Positions 17,564 through 28,335 of a stretch of DNA of 64,000 nt are shown here, piece by piece. How positions within the stretch are numbered: position 1 is the first letter of the stretch; each line of letters begins with the position of its first letter. The position numbers and the translations under genes are program-made. Below the pieces are notes generated by a model, which searched no databases, was not told where the DNA came from, and was given only the letters and a program-made list of their open reading frames with translations. The stretch lies in the NCBI RefSeq assembly GCF_009720365.1, contig NZ_WBZD01000020.1, positions 62,001 to 126,000 on the forward strand, in the 5' to 3' direction. The DNA is from Catellatospora paridis (GTDB lineage Bacteria; Actinomycetota; Actinomycetes; Mycobacteriales; Micromonosporaceae).

Positions 17564-18939
17564 TCCACTGCCAGTACGCCTGGCTCCCCGACGGCGTCTT
17601 CCCCGACGTCCTCCTGGAGATCCGCGAAAACCGCCTGACCCGCGTGACCCGCTTCCAAGATCGCGGCGATCTTGCGCGAACTGTTAGGGATATGCCCGAT
17701 TCAGGTGTGTCGTCCCCACAGTCCACGCAAGATCGTCGCGGCGAGGCGGGCGGCGGGGTGGTTTATCGGGTCGGGTTGACGATGCCGGGGTTCGCGAACG
17801 CGCACTCTCACGCTTTTCACCGGGCGTTGCGGGGGCGTACGCACGCTGACCGGGGGTCGTTCTGGACCTGGCGGGAGCAGATGTACCGGGTGGCGGCGGC
17901 GCTGGACCCGGACTCGTACTACCGGCTCGCGCGCGGGGTCTACGGGGAGATGGCGCTCGGCGGGATCACCTCGGTGGGCGAGTTCCACTACCTGCACCAC
18001 GGGCCGGGCGGCACGCCCTACGCCGACCCGAACGCGATGAGCCACGCGCTGATCGCCGCGGCTCAGGAAGCCGGGCTGCGGATCACGCTGCTGGACACGC
18101 TCTACCTGACCGCGTCCGTGGACGGCAAGCCGCTCGAAGGGCCGCAGCTGCGGTTCGGCGACGGGGACGCGCTGCGCTGGGCGGACCGGGTCGACGCTCT
18201 GCCCGACGCGCCGCACCTGGTCGTGGGGGCGGCGATCCACTCGGTGCGGGCGGTGCCGCTGCCGCAGATGGCGACCGTGGCCGCGTGGGCGGCCGGGCGG
18301 CCGTTGCACGCCCACGTGTCGGAGCAGCGCGGCGAGAACGAGGCATGCCTGGCCGAGCACGGCCGTACGCCGACCGAGGTGCTCGCGGACTTCGGGGCGG
18401 TGCACGAGACGTTCACGGCGGTGCACGCCACGCACCTGACGCACCGGGACATGGCGCTGCTGTCGGACTCGTACGCCTGCTTCTGCCCGACCACCGAACG
18501 CGACCTCGGCGACGGCATCGGCCCGGCGCGCACCCTGGCCGACGCGGGCACCCGGCTGACCTTGGGCAGCGACAGCCACGCGGTCATAGACTTCTTCGAG
18601 GAGTCCCGGGCCCTGGAGCTGGACGAACGCCTCGCCACCGAACAGCGCGGGCACTTCACCGCGGCCGAGCTGCGGGCCGCGGCGACGGCGACCGGGCACA
18701 CCAGCCTGGGCTGGCCCGACGCCGGGCACCTCGTAGTGGGGGCGCGCGCCGACCTGGTCACCGTGGCCCTGGACAGCCCGCGCACCGCGGGGATCGACCC
18801 CGAGGGCGTGCTGTTCGCGGCGAGCGCCGCCGACGTCACCCACGTGCTGGCCGACGGCCGGGAGATCGTCCGGGACGGGCGGCACGTCGCCGTCGACGTG
18901 GCCCGCGAACTGCAGGAGGCGATCTCGTGTCTCTACTGA
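17557..18939 (+). CDS. hutF: Formimidoylglutamate deiminase with repeat-derived N-terminal insertion
   Basis: 460 aa from a GTG that overlaps the M20 stop (GTGCTGA). It belongs to the amidohydrolase superfamily, with the metal motif [16 protein letters not shown] after the first strand and later [12 protein letters not shown]. It converts N-formimidoyl-L-glutamate to N-formyl-L-glutamate and ammonia. Residues about 34-62 (from QDRGDLART to STQDRRG) are encoded by a dispersed repeat (R2, also at 23060 and 30444) that stays open in this frame. Homologues normally have only a short loop between the first beta strands and the NAHSHAF block. Confidence 0.93.
   Translation: MLIHCQYAWLPDGVFPDVLLEIRENRLTRVTRFQDRGDLARTVRDMPDSGVSSPQSTQDRRGEAGGGVVYRVGLTMPGFANAHSHAFHRALRGRTHADRGSFWTWREQMYRVAAALDPDSYYRLARGVYGEMALGGITSVGEFHYLHHGPGGTPYADPNAMSHALIAAAQEAGLRITLLDTLYLTASVDGKPLEGPQLRFGDGDALRWADRVDALPDAPHLVVGAAIHSVRAVPLPQMATVAAWAAGRPLHAHVSEQRGENEACLAEHGRTPTEVLADFGAVHETFTAVHATHLTHRDMALLSDSYACFCPTTERDLGDGIGPARTLADAGTRLTLGSDSHAVIDFFEESRALELDERLATEQRGHFTAAELRAAATATGHTSLGWPDAGHLVVGARADLVTVALDSPRTAGIDPEGVLFAASAADVTHVLADGREIVRDGRHVAVDVARELQEAISCLY
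17657..17741. repeat. Dispersed palindromic repeat, family R2 (copy a), inside hutF
   Basis: About 85 bp, bounded by GATCGCGGCGATCTTGC and GCAAGATCGTCGCGG in inverted orientation. The core contains ACTGTTAGGGATATGCCCG. A close copy lies at 23060-23140, matching at most positions, and a weaker one at 30444-30517. This copy is in the coding frame of hutF. Confidence 0.85.
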
Positions 18940-20144
18940 TCACCAACATCGGCGAGCTGACCACGAACGATCCGGAGCTCGGCATCCTGCGCGACGCCGC
19001 GATCGTGGTCGGCGAGCGGGTCGAGTGGGTCGGCCCGGCCGCCGCCGCGCCCGCCGCCGACGAGCGCGTCGACGTGCGCGGGGCGGCGGTGCTGCCCGGT
19101 TTCGTGGACAGCCACAGCCACCTGGTGTTCGCCGGGGACCGCGCGCCGGAGTTCGCGGCGCGCATGGCCGGGGAGCCGTACACCGGCGGCGGCATCCGCA
19201 CCACGGTCGCCGCGACCCGGGCCGCCACCGACGACCAGCTGCGCGCCAACGTGGCCCGCCTGGTCGGCGAGGCGCTGCGGCAGGGCACGACCACCATCGA
19301 GATCAAGAGTGGGTACGGCCTCAGCACGCTCGACGAGGCCCGCTCGGTCCGGATCGCATCGGAGTTCACCGACGAGGTCACCTTCCTCGGCGCGCACGTC
19401 AAACCCGCCGACTCCCCCGACGGCTACGTGGACCTGGTCACCGGCCCGATGCTGGACGCCTGCGCGAAGTACGCGGGCTGGGTCGACGTGTTCTGCGAGC
19501 GCGGCGCGTTCGACGTCGAGGAGTCGCGCCGGGTGCTCAAGGCGGGCATCGCGGCCGGGCTGCGCCCGCGCATCCACGCCAACCAGCTCACCATGGGCGG
19601 CGGCGTGCAGCTCGCCGTCGAACTCGACTGCGCCAGCGCCGACCACTGCACCCACCTGTCCGACGCCGACGTCGACGCCCTGGCGAACTCGAACACCGTC
19701 GCGACCCTGCTCCCGGGCGCGGAGTTCTCCACCCGCGCGCCCTACCCCGACGCGAGAAGGCTGCTCGCTGCCGGCGCCACCGTCGCGCTGGCCTCGGACT
19801 GCAACCCCGGCTCCTCGTACACCTCGTCCATGCCCTTCTGCATCGCCCTCGCGGTGCGGGACATGTTCATGACCCCCACCGAGGCCGTCTGGGCCGCGAC
19901 GGCAGGAGGCGCCCGCGCCCTGCGCCGTCCCGACCTCGGCCACCTCGCCCCCGGCGCGTCCGCGGACCTGATCGTCCTCGACGCCCCCTCTCACCTGCAC
20001 CTGGCCTACCGGCCCGGCGTGCCGCTGATCGCTTCCGTAGTAAGGAAGGGCACCCTCCAATCGCTATGCGTAGAGGAAGGGCACCTTCTTAACGCTTCGG
20101 GGCCGCACCATCCGGAATCTCCGCACAAGGGAGTGCTCTCATGA
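18927..20144 (+). CDS. hutI: Imidazolonepropionase with repeat-derived C-terminal tail
   Basis: 405 aa from a GTG inside the end of hutF (13-bp overlap). Metal-site motifs are [14 protein letters not shown] and later RIHANQL, DHCTHL and ASDCNPGSS. It hydrolyses imidazolone propionate to N-formimidoyl-L-glutamate. The conserved part ends near GVPLIASVV (about residue 372). The last 33 or so residues run through an R1 repeat (20042-20098) and then to the TGA that overlaps the hutH start (ATGA). The tail is therefore probably a late gain that kept translational coupling. Confidence 0.94.
   Translation: MSLLITNIGELTTNDPELGILRDAAIVVGERVEWVGPAAAAPAADERVDVRGAAVLPGFVDSHSHLVFAGDRAPEFAARMAGEPYTGGGIRTTVAATRAATDDQLRANVARLVGEALRQGTTTIEIKSGYGLSTLDEARSVRIASEFTDEVTFLGAHVKPADSPDGYVDLVTGPMLDACAKYAGWVDVFCERGAFDVEESRRVLKAGIAAGLRPRIHANQLTMGGGVQLAVELDCASADHCTHLSDADVDALANSNTVATLLPGAEFSTRAPYPDARRLLAAGATVALASDCNPGSSYTSSMPFCIALAVRDMFMTPTEAVWAATAGGARALRRPDLGHLAPGASADLIVLDAPSHLHLAYRPGVPLIASVVRKGTLQSLCVEEGHLLNASGPHHPESPHKGVLS
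20042..20098. repeat. Dispersed palindromic repeat, family R1 (copy b), at the hutI 3' end
   Basis: About 57 bp with GGAAGGGCACC at both the left and right parts and the typical end GAAGGGCACCTTCTTAACGC. It is shorter than the other copies and lacks the GCGTCAGCGAG core. It codes for [19 protein letters not shown] in hutI. Confidence 0.75.
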
Positions 20145-21676
20145 CCGTCATCGTCGAACCCACCGGCATCGCCCCGAGCGCCGTCGCTGCCGTGGCCCGC
20201 GCCGACGCGCAGGTCGCCATCAGCGACGCCGCCGTCGCCGCGATGCAGGCCAGCCGCGCCATCGTCGATGACATCGAGCGCGACGGCCGCCCCGTGTACG
20301 GCGTCTCCACCGGCTTCGGTGCCCTGGCCAACACCTTCATCGCCCCCGAGCGGCGCGCCGAGCTCCAGCACTCGCTGATCCGCTCGCACGCCGCCGGCAT
20401 CGGCGCGCCCATGCCGCGCGAGGTGGTCCGGGCCATGATGCTGCTGCGGGTCCGCTCGCTGGCGCTCGGCCACTCCGGCGTACGCCCGCTCGTCGCCCAG
20501 GCCCTCGTCGACCTGCTCAACCACGACATCACCCCGTGGGTGCCCGAGCACGGCTCGCTCGGCGCGTCCGGCGACCTGGCCCCGCTGGCGCACTGCGCGC
20601 TGGTGCTGATGGGCGAGGGCTGGGTGCTCGGCAAGGACGGCGCACGCGTATCCGCCGAGGACGCCCTGCACGCCGCCGGGCTCACCGGGATCTCGCTCAG
20701 CTCCAAGGAGGGCCTGGCGCTGATCAACGGCACCGACGGCATGCTCGCCATGCTGCTGCTGGCCTGCGACGACCTGGGCCACCTGTGCACCATGGCCGAC
20801 GTGACCGCGGCGCTGTCGATCGAGGCCATGCTCGGCACCGACCGGCCGTTCCATCCGTCGATCCACGAGATCCGCCCGCACCCGGGCCAGGGCGCGAGCG
20901 CCGCCAACATGTACAAGCTGCTCCAGCAGTCGTCGATCATGGACAGCCACCGGGACGACCACGAGCACGCGGTGCAGGACGCGTACTCGATGCGCTGCGC
21001 CCCGCAGGTCGCCGGCGCGGCCCGCGACACCCTGGAGTTCGCCCGCACCGTCGCCGCCCGGGAACTGATCAGCCTCGCCGACAACCCGGTGGTGCTGCCC
21101 GACGGCCGGGTCGAGTCGACCGGCAACTTCCACGGCGCACCGCTCGGCTTCGCCGCGGACTTCCTGGCCATCGCCGCCGCCGAGATCGGCTCGATCAGCG
21201 AGCGCCGGGTCGACCGGCTGCTCGACATGACCCGCTCGCGGGACCTGCCGCCGTTCCTCAGCCCCGACGCGGGCGTCAACTCCGGCCTGATGATCGCGCA
21301 GTACACCGCGGCGGGCATCGTGGCCGAGAACCGCCGGCTGGCCTCACCCGCCAGCGTCGACACCATCCCGACGTCGGGCATGCAGGAGGACCACGTCAGC
21401 ATGGGCTGGGCCGCGGCAAAGAAGCTGCGCACGGTCCTGGACAACCTGACCAGCCTGCTCGCGGTGGAACTGCTGGCCGCGGTACGCGGTCTGCAGCTGC
21501 GCGCGCCGCTGACCCCGTCGCCCGCGGGCCGAGTCGCCATCGCGCAGCTCACGCCCGTCATCGGCCTGCCCGGCCCGGACGTCTTCATGGCCCCGATCCT
21601 GGAGCAGGTCCGCGCCGTCGTCTCCGGCCCCGACCTCCTCGACGCCATCGAAACCGAGGTAGGCCCCCTCGCCTGA
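20141..21676 (+). CDS. hutH: Histidine ammonia-lyase
   Basis: 511 aa, normal length. The autocatalytic MIO cofactor forms from A142-S143-G144 in [14 protein letters not shown]. The active-site Tyr lies in [10 protein letters not shown] and [12 protein letters not shown] and FHGAPLGF are conserved. It deaminates L-histidine to urocanate, the first step of the pathway. In this operon it is last, coupled to hutI by an ATGA overlap. The GGGAG ribosome site is at 20130. The pathway in the window thus runs hutH, hutU, hutI, hutF and probably the M20 enzyme. Confidence 0.97.
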   Translation: MTVIVEPTGIAPSAVAAVARADAQVAISDAAVAAMQASRAIVDDIERDGRPVYGVSTGFGALANTFIAPERRAELQHSLIRSHAAGIGAPMPREVVRAMMLLRVRSLALGHSGVRPLVAQALVDLLNHDITPWVPEHGSLGASGDLAPLAHCALVLMGEGWVLGKDGARVSAEDALHAAGLTGISLSSKEGLALINGTDGMLAMLLLACDDLGHLCTMADVTAALSIEAMLGTDRPFHPSIHEIRPHPGQGASAANMYKLLQQSSIMDSHRDDHEHAVQDAYSMRCAPQVAGAARDTLEFARTVAARELISLADNPVVLPDGRVESTGNFHGAPLGFAADFLAIAAAEIGSISERRVDRLLDMTRSRDLPPFLSPDAGVNSGLMIAQYTAAGIVAENRRLASPASVDTIPTSGMQEDHVSMGWAAAKKLRTVLDNLTSLLAVELLAAVRGLQLRAPLTPSPAGRVAIAQLTPVIGLPGPDVFMAPILEQVRAVVSGPDLLDAIETEVGPLA

Positions 21677-21732
21677 CCCCGCCAACGCCGCGCCGCGCCG
21701 AACCACGGCACGGCGCGGCCGCTCACCCAGTA

Positions 21733-21793
21733 GTTGATCATGAAGTTATGCCGGTGACACGCCGTCGAGCCGTGCCATAAGTTCATGATCAAC
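21733..21793. repeat. 61-bp palindromic repeat, family R3 (copy a)
   Basis: It begins GTTGATCATGAAGTT and ends AAGTTCATGATCAAC, with a core containing GACACGCCG. Copies of the same 61-bp length lie at 27038 (inverted) and 36651. It lies between two convergent genes and has no T run, so it is not a standard terminator. Confidence 0.9.
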
Positions 21794-21830
21794 GCGGGAG
21801 GGCGGCGGGCCTGGCCCAGGGCGGGTGGGG

Positions 21831-23045
21831 TCAGGAGATGTGTTCGGGGCGGATGCCGCGGCCGACCAGGCGGGCCGGGACGGCCTGCAGGGCGGGGAAG
21901 CGCTGGAAGAGTTTCAGCACGCCGGGGGCCTTGATCGGGGCATCAGCGCGCAGCACCGCGCCGACCAGGCGGCTCTGCGCGACCCGCTGCGCCCGCTGGG
22001 TCACCCGGGTCGGGAACATGCGGCGCTTGCGTACCAGGTCCAGGTCCTCGGTATGCAGCCGTCCCGCCTTGAGTTTCGGCCCGAGCAGCCGGGCCGCGGC
22101 GACCGCGTCCTGCACCGCGAGGTTGATCCCGACCCCGCCCACCGGGCTCATCGCGTGGGCGGCGTCGCCGATGCACAGCGCGCCCGGCACGTGCCACTTC
22201 TCCAGCCGGTTGACCTGCACGGTCAGCAGGTGCAACTGGTCCCACGAGGCGATCTCGCCGACCCGGCTCGCCACCATGGGGGCGAGCCCGGCGACCCGCC
22301 GCCGGAAGCCGTCCAGACCCTCCGCCTGCAGCCGTGCGTAGCCGCCCTTCGGGATGACGTACCCGCACTGGTAGTAGTCGTGCCGGTCGATCATGACCAG
22401 CATCGCCCCCGGCCCGACCCGGCCGAGCAGCCCCGCCGGATCGGCCGGCTCCCGTGAGATCCGGAACCACAGCACGTCCATCGGCGCGCCGAAGTCCACC
22501 GGCACCAGCCCCAGCCTGTCGCGGATCACCGAGGACCGCCCGTCGCACGCCACCGTCAGCTCGGCGTGCACCCGCACCGCCGCCCCGTCCGGACCGACCG
22601 CGGCGACGCCGGTGACCCGCCCGGTCTCGTCCCGCAGCACGTCCACCGCCTCGGTGGAGCGCAGCAGCGTGAACCCGGGCAGCTTCGCGGCCTCGGCGGC
22701 GATCAGGTCCAGGAAGTCCCACTGCGGCAGGATCAGCAGGTAGTTGTGCGGCTTGCGCAGCCGGGTGAAGTCGCCGACCTGGTACGTGCCGTCGTCGAAC
22801 GAGACCGTCACGCCCGGCTCGCGGCGTCCCGGCAGCTGCGCGATCGCGTCGCCCAGTCCGAGTTCGTCGAGCACGTCCAGGGTGGACGGATGGATGGTGT
22901 CCCCACGGAAGTCCCGAAAGAAGTCGGCGTGCTTCTCCAGCAGCACGACCTCGATCCCCTGCCGCGCCAGCAAGAACGCCAGCATCAACCCCGCCGGCCC
23001 ACTCCCCACGACGCACACCCGCGCCCGCAACTCCCGCTCCGCCAC
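21831..23045 (-). CDS. FAD-dependent monooxygenase (UbiH/PHBH-like)
   Basis: 404 aa from a GTG with GAGGAG six bases upstream; the frame is open further to 23078, but that part lies in a repeat. The N-terminal FAD-binding fold VCVVGSGPAGLMLAFLLA, the EKHADFFRDFRGDTIHP segment and the second FAD motif GDAAHAMSPVGGVGINLAVQ are typical of aromatic hydroxylases in the PHBH group. The DG motif CDGRSSVIRDRLGL is also present. The substrate is unknown. It is a single gene with no recognisable pathway partners beside it. Confidence 0.9.
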   Translation of the reverse strand: MAERELRARVCVVGSGPAGLMLAFLLARQGIEVVLLEKHADFFRDFRGDTIHPSTLDVLDELGLGDAIAQLPGRREPGVTVSFDDGTYQVGDFTRLRKPHNYLLILPQWDFLDLIAAEAAKLPGFTLLRSTEAVDVLRDETGRVTGVAAVGPDGAAVRVHAELTVACDGRSSVIRDRLGLVPVDFGAPMDVLWFRISREPADPAGLLGRVGPGAMLVMIDRHDYYQCGYVIPKGGYARLQAEGLDGFRRRVAGLAPMVASRVGEIASWDQLHLLTVQVNRLEKWHVPGALCIGDAAHAMSPVGGVGINLAVQDAVAAARLLGPKLKAGRLHTEDLDLVRKRRMFPTRVTQRAQRVAQSRLVGAVLRADAPIKAPGVLKLFQRFPALQAVPARLVGRGIRPEHIS

Positions 23046-23059
23046 GCCCCGCTCCTCAT

Positions 23060-23140
23060 GATCGCGACGATCTTGCACGTACTGTTACGGATATGCCCGG
23101 TTCGAGTGTGTCGTACCCGCAGTCCCCGCAAGATCGCCGC
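23060..23140. repeat. Dispersed palindromic repeat, family R2 (copy b)
   Basis: Bounded by GATCGCGACGATCTTGC and GCAAGATCGCCGCG, with the core ACTGTTACGGATATGCCCG. It matches copy a inside hutF over nearly its whole length. It lies in the gap between rdgB and the FAD monooxygenase gene, directly upstream of the latter's start. Confidence 0.85.
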
Positions 23141-23163
23141 GCCGGAGGGGGCGGGGCGGTGGG

Positions 23164-23787
23164 TCAGGCGAGGTTTTTGGCGATGACGGCGGCGAGGGCG
23201 CGGAAGGCCTTGCCACGGTGGCTGATGGCGTCCTTCTCGGCGGGTTCGAGTTCGGCGGTGGTGCGGGTGTGGCCTTCGGCGACGAAGATGGGGTCGTAGC
23301 CGAAGCCGCCCTCGCCGCGCGGGGCGCGCAGCAGGCGACCCGTCATCTTGCCGCTGACCAGGTGCTCACGGCCGTTGGTCGAGGTGCCGCCGCCCGGGAG
23401 GACCAGGGCCGCCGCGCAGACGAACGCCGCGCCGCGGTGCTCGTCGGGCACGTCGCCGATCTGCGCCAGCACCAGGTCCAGGTTGGCCCGGTCGTCGCCG
23501 TGCCGGCCGGACCAGCGGGCGCTGAAGACGCCCGGCATGCCGTTGAGCGCGTCGACGGCGAGGCCCGAGTCGTCGGCGACCGTGGGCAGGCCCGTGTGCT
23601 TGGCCCCCTCGCGCGCCTTGAGCAGGGCGTTCTCCGCGAAGGTCAGCCCGGTCTCGGGGACCTCGACATACGGCGGGACGTCGTCGAGGCCGACCAGCTC
23701 GACCTTGAGCAGCTCCGGCGAGCCGGCCAGGATGCGGCGCAGCTCGTCGAGCTTCTTGACGTTGCGCGTGGCGAGCAGGAGCTTCAC
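23164..23787 (-). CDS. rdgB: Non-canonical purine NTP pyrophosphatase (RdgB/HAM1)
   Basis: 207 aa from a GTG that overlaps the rph stop (GTGA). The N-terminal [14 protein letters not shown] loop, [10 protein letters not shown], the catalytic [11 protein letters not shown] block, GFGYDPIF and ISHRGKAF are all present. It hydrolyses dITP, ITP and XTP to the monophosphate and so keeps deaminated purines out of DNA and RNA. It follows rph in the same order as in other actinobacteria and is the last gene of the murI-MBL-rph-rdgB series. Confidence 0.95.
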   Translation of the reverse strand: MKLLLATRNVKKLDELRRILAGSPELLKVELVGLDDVPPYVEVPETGLTFAENALLKAREGAKHTGLPTVADDSGLAVDALNGMPGVFSARWSGRHGDDRANLDLVLAQIGDVPDEHRGAAFVCAAALVLPGGGTSTNGREHLVSGKMTGRLLRAPRGEGGFGYDPIFVAEGHTRTTAELEPAEKDAISHRGKAFRALAAVIAKNLA

Positions 23788-24560
23788 CGGCGGAACACCT
23801 CCAGCAGACCGGCCGCGTCCAGCGTGGGCAGGCCCAGCGTGGTGCGCTGCAGCGTGGTCAGCGTCTCGCAGCCCGCCACGCCCAGGTCGAGCAGCGCGTT
23901 GAGCTGCTTGCGGTCGAAGACGCCGTCCTCGCCCGTGCCCTGCACCTCGACGAAGTCGCCGGTGCCGGTGCAGACCACGTTCATGTCGACGGCGGCCGTC
24001 ACGTCCTCTTCGTAGCACAGGTCCAGCCGCGGCTCACCGGCGACGATGCCGACGCTGACCGCGGCGATCGAGCGGTGCAGCGTGGTCTCGACGGTCTGCT
24101 TGCGGGTGAGCATGTTCTTGGCGGCCAGCCAGCTCACCGCGTCGTGCAGGGCCACGTACGAGCCGGTGATCGCGGCGGTGCGGGTGCCGCCGTCGGCCTG
24201 CAGCACGTCGCAGTCGATGACGATGGAGTTCTCGCCCAGCGCCTTCAGGTTGACGCAGGCCCGCAGCGCGCGGCCGATCAGGCGGGAGATCTCGTGCGTA
24301 CGCCCGCCGACCTTGCCCTTGACGCTTTCCCGGTCGGACCGGGTCGTCGTGGCGCGCGGCAGCATGGCGTACTCGGCGGTGACCCAGCCCTGGCCGGTGC
24401 CCTTGCGCCAGCGCGGCACGCCCTCGGTCACGCTCGCCGTGCACAGCACGCGGGTGTTGCCGAACTCCACGAGCACGGAGCCCTCGGGATGCATGCTCCA
24501 GTTCCGGGTCAACGTGACCGGGCGGAGCTGGTCGGCCGCACGGCCGTCAGGTCTGGTCAT
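23784..24560 (-). CDS. rph: Ribonuclease PH
   Basis: 258 aa, slightly longer than usual. Conserved RNase PH features include VLCTASV, the RGWVTAEY-like segment [29 protein letters not shown] and the phosphate-binding [13 protein letters not shown]. It trims tRNA 3' ends phosphorolytically. The start ATG overlaps the stop of a repeat-encoded leader ORF (24557-24697), whose DNA also supplies the GAGGAA ribosome site. Upstream lies the MBL hydrolase gene, often annotated as RNase Z-like, which would fit a tRNA-processing pair. Confidence 0.95.
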   Translation of the reverse strand: MTRPDGRAADQLRPVTLTRNWSMHPEGSVLVEFGNTRVLCTASVTEGVPRWRKGTGQGWVTAEYAMLPRATTTRSDRESVKGKVGGRTHEISRLIGRALRACVNLKALGENSIVIDCDVLQADGGTRTAAITGSYVALHDAVSWLAAKNMLTRKQTVETTLHRSIAAVSVGIVAGEPRLDLCYEEDVTAAVDMNVVCTGTGDFVEVQGTGEDGVFDRKQLNALLDLGVAGCETLTTLQRTTLGLPTLDAAGLLEVFRR

Positions 24561-24697
24561 GCCAGTTCCTCGCTACGCTCGTCACCGGCAGCGCCGGACC
24601 CCATGATTCGCTCGCTGCGCTCGCTCATGCCGACTCCTCGCTGCGCTCGTCGCCAGCATGGACGCGGCTCCATGATTCGCTCGCTGCGCTCGCTCAT
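24557..24697 (-). CDS. Short leader ORF (two MSERSERIM blocks) coupled to rph
   Basis: 46 residues. MSERSERIM occurs twice, followed by a DERSEELA end; the TGA overlaps the rph ATG (ATGA). The DNA consists of two full units of the repeat ATGAGCGAGCGCAGCGAGCG plus the GACGAGCGTAGCGAGGAA half that provides the ribosome site. No family similarity is apparent. Translation is inferred from the same design at three other junctions. Confidence 0.5.
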   Translation of the reverse strand: MSERSERIMEPRPCWRRAQRGVGMSERSERIMGSGAAGDERSEELA

Positions 24698-24714
24698 GCG
24701 CCCACCCTATGGGG

Positions 24715-25461
24715 TCAAACTTCGTACCGGGCACCGGGGCGGACGATCTCGACGGGTCCGGCGAACGTGGCGGCCGCGTTGTTCAGCGTCTCGGCCTCCG
24801 AGCCCCACGCGGTCACCAGATGCGTCAGCAGCAACCGGCGCACCCCCGCCTTGGTGGCGATCTCACCCGCCTCGCCGCCGGTCAGGTGCAGGTCCGGCGG
24901 GTTGTCCACGCCGTCGAGGTAACTCGCCTCGCACAGGAACAGGTCCGCGCCCTGGGCCAGCCGCAGCAGCGCGTCGCACGGCGCCGTGTCGCCCGAGTAC
25001 GCCAGCACCCGCCCGTCGTGCTCCAGGCGCACGCCGTACGTCTCCACCGGGTGGTTGACCCGGTCCACGCTGACCTGGAACGGTCCGATCGGGAAGCTGC
25101 CCGGCTGCAGCGCGTAGAACGTGTAGACGTCGTCCAGCGGACCCTCGTCGAGGCTGTACGCCGTCGCGATGCGCTCCGGCGCGCCCGCCGGCGCGTACAC
25201 CGGGATGGGCGGGTAAGGGCCGTCCGGGGCGTAGCGGCGCACCACCACGTATGAGCAGGCGTCGAGCATGTGGTCGCAGTGCAGGTGGCTGAGCAGGATC
25301 GCGTCGACCGACTTCAGGCTCGCGTAGCGCTGCAGCGCCGACAGCGAGCCGGCGCCGAAGTCCACCAGCAGCCGGAAGCCGTCCGCCTCCACCAGGTATG
25401 CCGAGCAGGCCGACTCCGGCCCGGGAAAGCTGCCCGCGCAGCCCAGGACAGTCAATCTCAT
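24715..25461 (-). CDS. MBL-fold metallohydrolase
   Basis: 248 aa. The metal site motif is LSHLHCDHMLD, with further ligands in YSGDTAPCDAL and LTHLVTAWGS. The N-terminal LGCAGSFPGPESACSAYLVE is typical of the RNase Z-like/phosphodiesterase-like branch found beside murI and rph in actinobacteria. Its real substrate is not known: a tRNA-processing or cyclic-nucleotide role is possible. The start codon lies within a 16-bp-arm hairpin and overlaps the stop of a leader ORF that links it to murI. Confidence 0.88.
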   Translation of the reverse strand: MRLTVLGCAGSFPGPESACSAYLVEADGFRLLVDFGAGSLSALQRYASLKSVDAILLSHLHCDHMLDACSYVVVRRYAPDGPYPPIPVYAPAGAPERIATAYSLDEGPLDDVYTFYALQPGSFPIGPFQVSVDRVNHPVETYGVRLEHDGRVLAYSGDTAPCDALLRLAQGADLFLCEASYLDGVDNPPDLHLTGGEAGEIATKAGVRRLLLTHLVTAWGSEAETLNNAAATFAGPVEIVRPGARYEV

Positions 25462-25497
25462 GCTGGAGCTCCGCTTCGCGCAGCTCCAGCATGAGAT
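25455..25497. promoter_or_regulatory. Perfect hairpin covering the start codon of the MBL gene
   Basis: Arms ATCTCATGCTGGAGCT (25455-25470) and AGCTCCAGCATGAGAT (25482-25497) pair perfectly over 16 bp with an 11-base loop. The MBL start codon (25461-25459) is inside one arm. In the murI-leader-MBL transcript it would hide the start until ribosomes arriving through the leader ORF open it. Confidence 0.7.
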
Positions 25498-25565
25498 CCG
25501 AGGTCACAGCGCCCCATGCTCAGTCTCATCGCGCGCTCGCGCGCCTGTTCGCTTCGCTCACTCAT
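25458..25565 (-). CDS. Short leader ORF (MSERSEQ type) bridging murI and the MBL gene
   Basis: 35 residues starting [11 protein letters not shown]. Its ATG overlaps the murI stop (ATGA) and its TGA overlaps the MBL start (ATGA), so the three frames form an unbroken coupled series. The second half is the coding side of the perfect hairpin at 25455-25497. The peptide itself has no recognised similarity. Confidence 0.5.
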   Translation of the reverse strand: MSERSEQARERAMRLSMGRCDLGSHAGAARSGAPA

Positions 25566-26356
25566 GCCCGCGCTCCCGCAGGGTCCAGCGCGGATCCGAG
25601 GAACCGCTTCGCCAGCCGGTCGAAGATCTCCTGGTCGCCGGTGCACAGCAGCTCGTGGGCGGGAGCCGGGGCGTCGTCCGGACGCAGCAGGTCGCGCTCC
25701 ACGAGGACGCGATAGACGTCGCGTGCCGTCTCGTCCGCGCTCGACACCAGGGTCACCTGATCCCCCATCACGAGGCTGATCACACCGGTGAGCAGCGGAT
25801 AGTGCGTGCAACCCAGGACCAGCGTGTCCACCTGGGCCCGCTGTAGCGGCTCCAGGTAGGCGCTGGCCAGGCCGAGCAGCGCCCGGCCGGACGTCACCCC
25901 GCGCTCCACCAGTCCCGCGAACTGCGGGCAGGCGGCCGCGGTCACGGCGATGTGCGGCGCGGCGGCGAACGAGTCCTGGTATGCCCCTGAGTTGATCGTA
26001 GCCGTGGTGCCGATGACACCGACCCTGCTGTTGCGCGTCGCGGCCACGGCGCGCCGCACCGCCGGCCGGATGACCTCCACCACCGGAACGTCGTAGCGCT
26101 CGCGCGCGTCGTGCAGGCAAGCCGCCGATGCCGTGTTGCAGGCGATGACCAGCATCTTCACGCCGCGCTCGACGAGCCGGTCCAGACAGTCCAGCGCGTA
26201 TGAGCGCACGTCCGCGATCGGTTTCGGCCCGTAGGGCATGTGCGCGGTGTCGGCCAGGTAGACGACCCGCTCATGTGGCAACTGGTCGAGAATGGCCCGG
26301 GCCACCGTCAGCCCACCGACCCCCGAGTCGAAGATGCCGATCGGCGCGTCCGTCAC
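25562..26356 (-). CDS. murI: Glutamate racemase
   Basis: 264 aa from the GTG at 26356, giving [17 protein letters not shown], the conserved N-terminus; the open frame further upstream is not conserved. The two catalytic cysteines are in [10 protein letters not shown] and [10 protein letters not shown]. It makes D-glutamate for peptidoglycan. It heads the murI-leader-MBL-leader-rph-rdgB set on this strand. An ORF of unknown function is divergent from it. Confidence 0.96.
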   Translation of the reverse strand: MTDAPIGIFDSGVGGLTVARAILDQLPHERVVYLADTAHMPYGPKPIADVRSYALDCLDRLVERGVKMLVIACNTASAACLHDARERYDVPVVEVIRPAVRRAVAATRNSRVGVIGTTATINSGAYQDSFAAAPHIAVTAAACPQFAGLVERGVTSGRALLGLASAYLEPLQRAQVDTLVLGCTHYPLLTGVISLVMGDQVTLVSSADETARDVYRVLVERDLLRPDDAPAPAHELLCTGDQEIFDRLAKRFLGSALDPAGARA

Positions 26357-26523
26357 GCTGCGCAGCCTACTTGGCCAACCCCCCTTCCGGGGAACGGTCC
26401 GTTCCGAGGTGTCGCGAACGTGACACGGTAATCGGCCTGCCGTTACGGACGGTCGCCAACATCCGTTGCACTCAGTGCACGGCCCGATCAACGGGCAGGT
26501 CAGGCAGAGGATTGGCGAGCACA

Positions 26524-27012
26524 GTGCGTACTGAGTCGAACTCCGAGCGCGACGGCGACGGCGTCCTCGCCACCGCGGTGCCGACCGGCACCCCCGGCAA
26601 CCCGCCGAGCACTGCCAGTGACGAGCACGCGGTGATGCCGTCGGCCCGCACCGCTCCCGACGACCAGGACGGCGCGGGCCGCCTGCGCACCGCCGTGTCG
26701 TCGCGATTCCGGCTGCCCGGCGAGGACGACCCGTCCCCTCGTACCGGCCGGTTGCTGGGCCTGTGCGTCTGGGCCGCGGCACTGGGCTTCCTCGGTCTGA
26801 TCCCCGGCGGCCGCCTGGCCGTCGCGCTGGCGGTCAACCTCGACGTGCCCATCTGGTACGCCCCCACCGCCCTGACCATCGGGGTGCTCGGCCTGGCCGC
26901 GATCGCCGCGGGCTTCGCCGCGATCCACCGCTACCGCCTCCCCCTCATCCTCTTCACCATCGCCACCGCCCTCCTCCTCACCAACATCACCCTCGCCTAC
27001 GCCACCCTCTAA
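26524..27012 (+). CDS. Small membrane protein of unknown function
   Basis: 162 aa from a GTG at 26524, the first plausible start after the gap to murI; later starts are possible. The first 75 residues are polar and look disordered. Three hydrophobic segments follow (about 80-98, 113-131, 137-160). No motif is recognised. It sits where many actinobacteria carry a rhomboid-like gene between murI and cysM, but no rhomboid GxS or H motif is visible. Confidence 0.6.
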   Translation: MRTESNSERDGDGVLATAVPTGTPGNPPSTASDEHAVMPSARTAPDDQDGAGRLRTAVSSRFRLPGEDDPSPRTGRLLGLCVWAAALGFLGLIPGGRLAVALAVNLDVPIWYAPTALTIGVLGLAAIAAGFAAIHRYRLPLILFTIATALLLTNITLAYATL

Positions 27013-27037
27013 CCCCCGCCCCGCCCCGCCCCGCCGC

Positions 27038-27098
27038 GTTGATCATGAACTTAGGGGCAGGTTCGGCGGCGTGTCGTTGACATAACTTCATGATCAAT
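27038..27098. repeat. 61-bp palindromic repeat, family R3 (copy b, inverted)
   Basis: It starts GTTGATCATGAACTTAGG and ends ATAACTTCATGATCAAT. Read on the minus strand it aligns with the copies at 21733 and 36651 over all 61 bases, including GACACGCCGCCGAAC. It lies between convergent genes. Confidence 0.9.
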
Positions 27099-27127
27099 GC
27101 CACGGACCGGGGGCCGGTGCAGGCATA

Positions 27128-27165
27128 CGACTGAGCCCGACCGGGTTACCGGTCGGGCTCAGTCG
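27128..27165. terminator. Terminator hairpin after cysM and the convergent membrane-protein gene
   Basis: Perfect 17-base arms (27128-27144 and 27149-27165, core GAGCCCGACCGG) with a 4-base GTTA loop. It lies 29 bp beyond the cysM stop. No T run is seen, as is common in high-GC actinomycetes. Confidence 0.75.
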
Positions 27166-27193
27166 ATGATCAGCGCGGTGGTGCGGGTGGGGG

Positions 27194-28294
<1,101 letters not shown>

Positions 28295-28335
28295 TCAGGA
28301 CCACGAAACGCGCGAGATCGTCGCGGCGGGGAAGG

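Noticed and set aside
21733-21793. R3 palindromes as ordinary rho-independent terminators
   Set aside because: They have no T run, are always exactly 61 bp and share a conserved core, and in the ctaD case a separate good terminator lies beside the copy.
24557-24697. Treating MSERSER segments as N-terminal extensions of the downstream proteins
   Set aside because: The segments are in a different frame and end in a stop codon overlapping the true start, so they cannot be part of the downstream proteins.
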